A stretch of DNA of 5,830 nucleotides from JBOGVA01 sp050692195. Lineage in GTDB: Bacteria; Actinomycetota; UBA4738. A program made the position numbers and the translations under genes. Shown here in pieces: positions 1 to 5,080 of this stretch (positions within the stretch are counted from its first letter, which is position 1; each line of letters opens with the position of its first letter). The notes beneath the pieces were generated by a model. The model was not told the origin of the DNA. It saw nothing but the letters and a program-made list of their open reading frames with translations, and ran no database searches. The stretch is taken from contig JBOGVA010000004.1 of the NCBI GenBank assembly GCA_050692195.1, positions 1-5,830 of the forward strand, given 5' to 3'.

Positions 1-242
1 CGCCAGCGAGCGCGAGAGAACCCAACGTGGATGGCCATCTCGGTCGAGTTCGGGCCCGGGATCAGGTTCGTGGCGCCGATGAGGTCCAGGAACTGCCGAT
101 CGGTCATCCATCGCCGCCGGGTCACCACCTCGTCATGCATCATGGCGATGTGGACGGCGGGACCGCCGAAGGCGATCGTGCCCAGCTTCAGGAAGAGTCG
201 AGCCAGCTCACCGAGCCGGCCACTCTCCACACCTCCCCTCAT
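1..242 (-). CDS. chrA: Chromate transporter ChrA, N-terminal part (cut by window edge)
   Basis: This is the first 80 codons of a CHR-superfamily transporter; the rest lies beyond the left edge. Members are inner-membrane proteins that export chromate. What is visible matches the start of the CHR domain: a short amphipathic lead, then FLKLGTIAFGGP (residues 17-28) with the conserved FGGP, a basic stretch (RRRW, 42-45), and NLIPGPNSTEMAIHVG (59-74), the family's best-known N-terminal signature. The ATG at 242 overlaps the padR stop codon (ATGA, 239-242). It has a purine-rich ribosome site, GAGGAG, at 251-256, 8 nt upstream and inside the end of padR. Transcription therefore most likely comes from the padR promoter and translation is coupled. 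Family assignment is firm. Chromate as the real substrate is inferred from the family, and the full length (one or two CHR domains) cannot be seen. Confidence 0.9.
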   Translation of the reverse strand, partial: MRGGVESGRLGELARLFLKLGTIAFGGPAVHIAMMHDEVVTRRRWMTDRQFLDLIGATNLIPGPNSTEMAIHVGFSRARW

Positions 243-562
243 CCCAGAAGCTCCTCGGCCAGCTCTCGGAGCGCCTTGTTCGCCCCTTTGAGCGCAGCAC
301 GGCCGGCCTTGGTCGCTCGGTACACGCGCCGGGACCGGCCGGCCTGGACCTCCTTGTGAGAGACCAGCAGACCCTCGGATTCCAGCCTGTGCAGTGTGGG
401 ATAGAGCGAGCCGGGGCTCAGGCGATAGCCATGTCGGCGCAGCTCCTGCGCTATCCAGGCGCCATGAACACCGCCTCTTTCAGCGGCGTGATGAAGGATG
501 TGGAGACCTACGGCACCGCGGAAGAAGTCCGAGAGGATTCGGATACCGGATTCCTGGCGCAC
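239..562 (-). CDS. PadR-family transcriptional repressor, likely regulator of chrA
   Basis: A 107-aa protein with the compact size of short PadR repressors, which are dimeric winged-helix DNA-binding proteins. Residues 16-47 form the first helices (GAVGLHILHHAAERGG, then IAQELRRHGY). LSPGSLYPTLHRLESEGLL (48-66) is the recognition-helix block typical of PadR. GRSRRVYRATKAGRAAL (75-91) is the beta wing. Residues 92-107 form a short C-terminal dimerisation helix. The start is a GTG at 562, chosen because family homology starts within a few residues and because a -10-like TACGAT lies 6 nt upstream, which would make the message leaderless. There is no Shine-Dalgarno. The stop overlaps the chrA start, so the two genes form an operon. 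A perfect 17-bp palindrome at 567-583 covers the -10 box, which implies autoregulation. The effector is unknown; chromate or its stress is an inference from the neighbour. Confidence 0.93.
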   Translation of the reverse strand: MRQESGIRILSDFFRGAVGLHILHHAAERGGVHGAWIAQELRRHGYRLSPGSLYPTLHRLESEGLLVSHKEVQAGRSRRVYRATKAGRAALKGANKALRELAEELLG

Positions 563-566
563 ACAA

Positions 567-583
567 ATATCGTACTACGATAT
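567..583. promoter_or_regulatory. 17-bp perfect inverted repeat, candidate PadR operator
   Basis: ATATCGTA-C-TACGATAT is a perfect 8+8 palindrome with one central base. It ends 4 bp before the padR GTG start and overlaps the presumed -10 box, so a bound dimer would block RNA polymerase. It is AT-rich in otherwise GC-rich DNA. PadR proteins commonly bind short AT-rich palindromes in their own promoters. That this PadR binds here is an inference from position and symmetry. Confidence 0.7.
569..574 (-). promoter_or_regulatory. Candidate -10 box for a leaderless padR-chrA transcript
   Basis: On the minus strand TACGAT (574 down to 569) fits the TANNNT pattern of -10 elements. Six bases separate it from the GTG at 562, so transcription would start at or beside the first base of the start codon. 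No ribosome site precedes the GTG, which agrees with leaderless initiation. No convincing -35 box is seen; at 17-bp spacing the hexamer is GATATC (597-592). Confidence 0.45.
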
Positions 584-617
584 CGACTCTGGATATCTGT
601 TTGGGGGGTTCTCCCGA

Positions 618-1373
618 TCAACTGGGAGGCGGTGGCTCGGGCTCGAGGGGGCCGGCCCGCAGTACTGAGGCCCTCCGCCAGTGGAACAGGAATAGGCCGT
701 AGGCCGCGAGCGCCAGGAAGCCTGAGCTTGCGAGCTGAACGATCCCAGCGTCCCGCTCGGCATTCGCTGGCTCGAACCCCGTCGTCCCCGGGGCCGCGAT
801 CCGGACGATGCCGAAGATGGCCAGGGCTCCCCCGACCAGGATGATGAGGACGGCCACGAAGCACACCGCATAGAGGTAGGCCTGGTAGCTGCGTCGGACC
901 GGTCCCTCCGCCAGGCTCCCCCCAGCCTCGAGGTCCCGGATGCGCCGGGCGTGGAACAATAGCACCAGTCCCGCAGCCAAGAAGATCAAGCCTGACTGGA
1001 TCGCCTGGCGCGTGTGCTCAACGTTCGGATCGAAGGGCCCGTACTCCTCGAAGCCGTAGGACGGGTCCTCGAACGGCGATTCCTCCGTGACGCCTTCGGA
1101 CGGGGGCTCGAACCCCGGCGGAACTGGTGAAGGGAAGACTTCATCGAAGCCCCGGTGGGGAAGGGCCAGTCGGACCACCGAGGAGACTGTCGCGGTCAAG
1201 GAGAACACGGCCACGAACAGCGCCACAAACGTCAGGACGAACAGATAGATGGCGTAGGGGCGCCGTCCCGTCGGGTCCGGCTCCCTCCGATCGGTGGCGA
1301 CGTTGGTGACCGTCAGCACGATCAGCCCGAGACTGGCTAGGGGGATCAGCAACTCCAGCCCGAAGAAGAACAT
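618..1373 (-). CDS. Orphan membrane protein with a duplicated two-helix module
   Basis: A 251-aa integral membrane protein of unknown function. The ATG at 1373 is chosen over an in-frame upstream start at 1421 because AGGAGG (1381-1386) sits 7 nt before it. Predicted membrane helices lie near residues 5-25, 40-66, 122-142, 163-191 and 211-232. The positive-inside rule gives an outside N-terminus and inside C-terminus. Residues 37-150 and 159-240 are two copies of one module: RRxYxxYL...FVA...VRxAxP, then SGxxxLAAxxLxLFHxRR. In the first copy a long acidic, proline-rich outer loop (about 72-121) is inserted. The architecture recalls small DUF-type membrane proteins such as DUF5671, but that is only a resemblance. 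The gene ends 55 bp before padR, which has its own promoter signals. A weak -10-like TATGCT lies at 1417-1422. Confidence 0.75.
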   Translation of the reverse strand: MFFFGLELLIPLASLGLIVLTVTNVATDRREPDPTGRRPYAIYLFVLTFVALFVAVFSLTATVSSVVRLALPHRGFDEVFPSPVPPGFEPPSEGVTEESPFEDPSYGFEEYGPFDPNVEHTRQAIQSGLIFLAAGLVLLFHARRIRDLEAGGSLAEGPVRRSYQAYLYAVCFVAVLIILVGGALAIFGIVRIAAPGTTGFEPANAERDAGIVQLASSGFLALAAYGLFLFHWRRASVLRAGPLEPEPPPPS

Positions 1374-1380
1374 CAGCGGA

Positions 1381-1386
1381 CCTCCT
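1381..1386 (-). promoter_or_regulatory. Ribosome binding site deciding the start at 1373
   Basis: AGGAGG on the minus strand, 7 nt before ATG 1373, is an almost ideal Shine-Dalgarno. The alternative start at 1421 has no comparable site and would add a charged, non-homologous 16-residue leader before the first membrane helix. Confidence 0.75.
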
Positions 1387-1567
1387 CGGTCGGCGAGCCG
1401 GGGCTTCGACGGCCGGAGCATACTCCCGCCGCCCGACCTAAACCATCCGGGTCAGTTTGAATCGAGAAGCCCCACCTCGTTCTCCTCGATCCGGGCGGGA
1501 ACGCGGCGAAGGCCACGAATGGTTTCCTACTTCGGTTCGCTGTGCCTGTGAGCTCCGTGGAGGATCG

Positions 1568-2908
1568 TCAGAGCGGGGGCATCCGCCAGCCTCCTACCGT
1601 TCGCTCTATCCGCTGGGCCGCGGCGATCGCCACGTCGTCTCGCCACACGCTCCCGACGACCTGCACGCCGATCGGCAACCCCTCTATTAGGCGACCCGAA
1701 GGGACGACCACGCAGGGCTGCCCCGAGAGCGAGAACGGAAGCGTGTAGTGGAACATCGTCTCGACGCTCTCGCCGTGCAGGTCCGCGGGACCGGGCCCCG
1801 TCGGGCACACGATGATGTCGACGGAGTCCATGAAGGCGAGCATCATCGTCCGGAACCCGTCCCAGTCCGCCAGCAGTCGGACGGACTCCCCGCCCGGCAG
1901 AGCTTCCCACGCCCAATAGCGCTGCGTGATGTCGAGCGCGTCCTGACCCATTCGGTCGGGGCACGCCTCCGTCACCTGCGCGCCGGCCGCGGCCAACGCG
2001 CCCGCAGCGTCTCGGACCGCAGCGGCTGTATCCGACGTCGTCGTGATGACTCCGTCGTCCGTGTAGAACGCGACGCGCAGTCCGGCCAGTTCCACGTCTT
2101 CCGGGTCACGCACCGGTACCGGAACGACCCCGCTGTCCCGACCGTCCGGACCCGCCACGATCTGGAGGACCGGAGCCAGATCCTGGACGAACCGAGAGAG
2201 AGGCCCGATCTGCGTTCGGGTATCGCTGAGGCCGCCGGGTTGGTCGAAGGCGCCGGTGTTCGGGATCCGACCAGTCGTGGGCTTGAGGGCCGCGACGCCA
2301 CAGAAGTGGGCCGGCACGCGGAGGCTCCCGCCCGAGTCGCTGCCCAGGCCGACCGGTGACCCTCCCGCCCCCTGGATCGCGGCCTCACCGCCGCTGCTTC
2401 CGCCCGGCGACCGTCCCCTGGCGTAAGGATTGTTCGTCCTACCGTGGATCGGATTGTCCGTGACACCACCGGCACCGCCGGGTGGGACATTCGTCTTGCC
2501 GAGAAGGATCGCCCCCGCCCGCCGCATCCGGGCTACCGCCACGGCGTCCGCCTGCGGCACCACGCCGATCCGCTCCCGGATGCCGGCCGATGTCTCGACC
2601 CCCGCGGTATCCAACACGTCTTTCGCCGTGAACGGAACACCGTGCAACGACCCGAGCGCTCGGCCTCGAGCGAGGGACGCGTCCGCGGCACGCGCCTCTT
2701 CAATGGCCCGGTCGGCGGCGACGACGATGACGGCATTGATCGACGAGTTGACCGCCGCGATCCGCCGCAGGAACGCCTCGACGACCTCAACGGACGAGAC
2801 CACCCGCCGTCGGATGAGCCCCGCAATGCCAACAGCGCCGTGCAGCCAGATCTCTTCCACAGAACAGGAGTCTATGAATGCGCTCGCCCGAGCGCTGGAA
2901 AGAGTCAA
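1568..2908 (-). CDS. Amidase-signature family hydrolase (FAAH/GatA-like amidase)
   Basis: A 446-aa, probably cytoplasmic amidase-signature enzyme, which hydrolyses a carboxamide to acid plus ammonia or amine. The Ser-cisSer-Lys triad is complete: Lys96 in FTAKD, Ser171 in SPGGSSGGE (167-175), and nucleophile Ser195 in GSDSGGSLRVP (189-199). The spacing of these residues matches that recalled for mammalian fatty-acid amide hydrolase, and the stretch from 167 to 212 resembles that enzyme closely. The C-terminal part carries CPTGPGP (368-374) and LPIGVQVVG (411-419), usual for the family. The start is TTG 2908, whose TTGA overlaps the sigma-factor stop; there is no clear ribosome site. GTG 2860 (residue 17), just before family homology begins, is an alternative. 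A GatA subunit of Glu-tRNA amidotransferase is unlikely because no gatB or gatC is nearby. The substrate cannot be read from sequence. Confidence 0.95.
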   Translation of the reverse strand: MTLSSARASAFIDSCSVEEIWLHGAVGIAGLIRRRVVSSVEVVEAFLRRIAAVNSSINAVIVVAADRAIEEARAADASLARGRALGSLHGVPFTAKDVLDTAGVETSAGIRERIGVVPQADAVAVARMRRAGAILLGKTNVPPGGAGGVTDNPIHGRTNNPYARGRSPGGSSGGEAAIQGAGGSPVGLGSDSGGSLRVPAHFCGVAALKPTTGRIPNTGAFDQPGGLSDTRTQIGPLSRFVQDLAPVLQIVAGPDGRDSGVVPVPVRDPEDVELAGLRVAFYTDDGVITTTSDTAAAVRDAAGALAAAGAQVTEACPDRMGQDALDITQRYWAWEALPGGESVRLLADWDGFRTMMLAFMDSVDIIVCPTGPGPADLHGESVETMFHYTLPFSLSGQPCVVVPSGRLIEGLPIGVQVVGSVWRDDVAIAAAQRIERTVGGWRMPPL

Positions 2909-3948
2909 CGCGTCCAGGGCGCGGTTTCCTGCACGCAGGCGGCGGCGCGCTCCAATAGAAGCCCGCGCTCCCGCACGTTGCGTGTCAGCGAGGCTGCGCG
3001 TACGAACTCCTCGCGTGCATCGTCGAAACGGCCGACCTTCGCCAGGAGATCGCCCCGCACGCTGTGCAAGAGGTGGTAGCCGTTGAGCGAGGGCTCCGAG
3101 GTCAGCTCATCAACGAGCTCGAGACCCGCTCCCGGACCGAACGCCATCGCGACCGCCACCGCACGGTTCAGCTCCACAACTGGGGACGGCGCGATCTGGG
3201 CGAGAGCATCGTAGAGCGCCAGAATACGCGTCCAGTCCGTCACCTCTGGCCTTCGCGCTCGGGCGTGACAGGCGGCGATCGCCGCCTGCAACGCGTAGGC
3301 GCCGAGCGCGCCGCCGAGATTCTCGGCACGTTCCAGCGCTGCCAGACCACGACGGATGAGGAGCCGATCCCAGCGCGCGCGGTCCTGGTCGAGCAGCAAC
3401 ACTGGCTCTCCCGACGGGCCGATCCGTGCCCTCAGCCGCGACGCCTGGATCTCCATGAGGGCGACCAGGCCGTGGACCTCGGGCTCGTTCGGCGCGAGCT
3501 CGGCGAGGATGCGGGCGAGGCGCAGCGCCTCCTCGCAGAGGGCTGGCCGCACCCAGTCGTCCCCGGCGGTCGCCGCGTAGCCCTCGTTGAAGATGAGGTA
3601 GATAACCTCGAGCACCGACGACAGGCGGGCCTCGCGATCGGCTCCCTGAGGGACCTCGAAGGGAACCCGCGCCTCGGCGAGGGTCCGCTTGGCCCGGACG
3701 ATCCGTTGGGCGACGGTCGCCTCCGGAACGAGGAAGGCCCGCGCGATCTCCTCGGTCGAGAGGCCTCCGAGCAAGCGGAGCGTCAGCGCGACGCGCGCCT
3801 CGGTGGACAGAACCGGGTGGCAGGCGACGAACATCAGGCGCAGGAGGTCGTCGCCGACGTCGTCGATCAGATCATCGAGATCCGGCACGGCCATCTCCTG
3901 TTGGACCTCGAGTTCGCGGCCGAGCTCCTCGTGCTTGCGCTCGACCAT
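2905..3948 (-). CDS. ECF42-type RNA polymerase sigma factor, N-terminally truncated
   Basis: From ATG 3948 this encodes 347 aa; an in-frame TTG at 4044 would give 379. Neither has a ribosome site. Recognisable ECF42 sequence begins slightly upstream (QAEDHFRR, about 3978-3955), then KHEELGRELE, ACHPVLSTEARVALTLRLL and the sigma-4 helix-turn-helix (about residues 47-90 from ATG 3948). Next come the ECF42-specific segments IYLIFNEGYAATAGDDW (116-132) and LLLDQDRARWDRLLIRRG (184-201), and a TPR-like helical C-terminal extension (about 214-339) that looks complete. Full ECF42 proteins are about 410-420 aa and start with a sigma-2 domain that binds core polymerase and the -10 element. Most of that domain is missing: the preceding gene ends at 4055 and no frame upstream resembles it. 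The DGPF/YCII-type partner usual beside ECF42 is also absent. It is probably a deletion remnant or a non-canonical regulator. The family call is firm; function is doubtful. Confidence 0.85.
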   Translation of the reverse strand: MVERKHEELGRELEVQQEMAVPDLDDLIDDVGDDLLRLMFVACHPVLSTEARVALTLRLLGGLSTEEIARAFLVPEATVAQRIVRAKRTLAEARVPFEVPQGADREARLSSVLEVIYLIFNEGYAATAGDDWVRPALCEEALRLARILAELAPNEPEVHGLVALMEIQASRLRARIGPSGEPVLLLDQDRARWDRLLIRRGLAALERAENLGGALGAYALQAAIAACHARARRPEVTDWTRILALYDALAQIAPSPVVELNRAVAVAMAFGPGAGLELVDELTSEPSLNGYHLLHSVRGDLLAKVGRFDDAREEFVRAASLTRNVRERGLLLERAAACVQETAPWTR

Positions 3949-4054
3949 CGCGGTCCGTCGGAAGTGGTCCTCAGCTTGACGGCGCCTTCGTCGAGCTCTG
4001 AGCGCGTAGGGATAGAACCGCCATCCGCCCCCCCGAAGTTCCAAGTTTCGCGTG

Positions 4055-4738
4055 CTAGCCCATCGTAGGGGCCGGCCTGGCGCGCGGCTCGGACGGTTTC
4101 GAAAGCATCCACTCCGCCCCGAGCATCGCGGCCACGACGGCGATCCCTGCGATGGCTTCACCGGTCGAGATCGAGTCGCTCGAGCATCCGGACTCGGTCG
4201 CGCCTCGCGGAAGGTCGCGGCTGTTTATCGAGATCGACGCGTCATGAACGAACCTGTCGGGGTTCAGGCGGAACAACTCGCCCGTGGTGGGGTTCCTTGC
4301 CCAGCAGACCGGGTCCTCGCGCGCGAACAAGGCGAAGAACGCCACGCCGCCCAGCAGGACGGCGACGAGCACGGCGGCCATCGACCTCGACCGGCTCCCT
4401 CCAGCACCCTGCATCTGCCTAGCGGCGACGAAGAACATCACCCCGGGGGCCACGAAGACGAGCCCGATGAGCGAGATCAGCGTTACGAACGCGAGCCCCA
4501 GGTCGAGGGCACCGGCAGCAACCAGGAGCGACGGTCGATCGCGGAGACCAAGAAACGCGAGAAGTGCGGGCGCAGCGAACACCACCGCGAACGCGATATT
4601 GCCGGCGACCTCTGCGGCCCGCTCGACGGGTTCGGCGTTGACCGTGCGGAGAATTCCCACAGCGACCGCAAGCGCGAAGGAGAGGACGATTCCGACGACG
4701 GCGATCCGAGGAGCGGTGGGGCGTAGGGTCACAGCCAA
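4055..4738 (-). CDS. Orphan polytopic membrane protein with a two-cysteine outer loop
   Basis: A 227-aa membrane protein I do not recognise. Hydrophobic segments lie near residues 12-31, 45-64, 70-106 (long enough for two helices), 119-139 and 192-212, so about six helices. The loop between the last two (140-191) is hydrophilic and holds Cys145 and Cys185, the only cysteines, which could form a disulfide if the loop faces outside. The C-terminal tail is short, basic and proline-rich. The TTG at 4738 is chosen because GGAGG (4746-4750) lies 7 nt upstream; GTG 4732, two codons later, would be 13 nt away. The stop TAG at 4055-4057 falls right before the truncated sigma-factor sequence, so this gene's end may be close to a deletion junction. 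A role as regulator or partner of that sigma factor (for example an anti-sigma) is not supported by any motif. Confidence 0.75.
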   Translation of the reverse strand: MAVTLRPTAPRIAVVGIVLSFALAVAVGILRTVNAEPVERAAEVAGNIAFAVVFAAPALLAFLGLRDRPSLLVAAGALDLGLAFVTLISLIGLVFVAPGVMFFVAARQMQGAGGSRSRSMAAVLVAVLLGGVAFFALFAREDPVCWARNPTTGELFRLNPDRFVHDASISINSRDLPRGATESGCSSDSISTGEAIAGIAVVAAMLGAEWMLSKPSEPRARPAPTMG

Positions 4739-4745
4739 GGGACTA

Positions 4746-4750
4746 CCTCC
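4746..4750 (-). promoter_or_regulatory. Ribosome binding site supporting the TTG start at 4738
   Basis: GGAGG on the minus strand, 7 nt upstream of TTG 4738, is optimal spacing and the reason to accept this uncommon start codon over GTG 4732. Confidence 0.65.
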
Positions 4751-4797
4751 ACCGACATCTTAGGCGGCGTCGGGATGTCTATCCCTCTAGAGAGACA

Positions 4798-4956
4798 GGA
4801 TGGGACTACTTTGGAACGTATCGGTGGCGTGCCCTGGACCTGAACGCGAGAGCCTCCAGGTTGGGATTCCGCGACGGCGGGATCGAGGACTTCACCTATG
4901 CGGAGCCCTTCGCGTCACTCCTCGGTTCACACGAGGCCCAGTCGCTGTGGAGGTGA
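4798..4956 (+). pseudogene. Start-less coding remnant, C-terminal end of an unknown protein
   Basis: This lies in the 330-bp divergent gap (4739-5068). An open frame reads WDYFGTYRWRALDLNARASR, then LGFRDGGIEDFTYAEPFA, and stops at TGA 4954-4956. Over 52 codons roughly four fifths end in G or C, and the residue mix (aromatic, acidic, balanced) is protein-like, unlike the arginine-rich readings of the other frames. The frame stays open upstream to 4741 and beyond but has no ATG or GTG; the only in-frame TTG falls in the middle (about 4861). It looks like the 3' end of a gene whose 5' part has been lost, consistent with rearrangement here. No family is recognised. It could instead be a chance open frame. 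Confidence 0.4.
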
Positions 4957-5080
4957 GGGGATGTTTTCAAACCGCCTCCGCTTGCTTCAACAGCTCGTGA
5001 TGGCTCCCAGGTGAGATCACGCTCGCACGGACCACCGCACCGTCCATGGACCGGGTTCGCCGAGTACGATGCTCCCGCGC

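Noticed and set aside
611..628. Inverted repeat CTCCC-8 nt-GGGAG at the 3' end of the 251-aa membrane protein gene
   Set aside because: The stem is only 5 bp, it overlaps the stop codon, and no T-run follows on the minus strand; too weak to call a terminator.
1374..1421. Longer N-terminus (start at 1421) for the 251-aa membrane protein
   Set aside because: The extra 16 residues are charged and lack a ribosome site, while ATG 1373 has AGGAGG at ideal spacing.
1417..1445. TATGCT (-10-like) with TGGTTT 17 bp upstream, as promoter of the 251-aa membrane protein gene
   Set aside because: The -35 hexamer matches poorly; reported only as a weak possibility in the gene entry.
1748..3086. Several plus-strand open frames opposite the amidase gene
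   Set aside because: Composition is arginine/proline/alanine-rich and the minus strand encodes an intact catalytic amidase across the whole stretch.
3064..4068. Long plus-strand open frame opposite the sigma-factor gene (334 aa)
   Set aside because: An antisense shadow: the minus-strand product has clear ECF42 motifs throughout, while this one is Arg/Glu/Gln-rich and matches no family I recognise.
4785..4792. CTCTAGAG palindrome in the divergent intergenic region
   Set aside because: An 8-bp palindrome is expected by chance at this scale and has no spaced partner or promoter element in register.
5042..5051. GTCCATGGAC perfect 10-bp palindrome upstream of the gene starting at 5081
   Set aside because: Short, GC-rich, does not extend, and no regulator with a matching site is visible.
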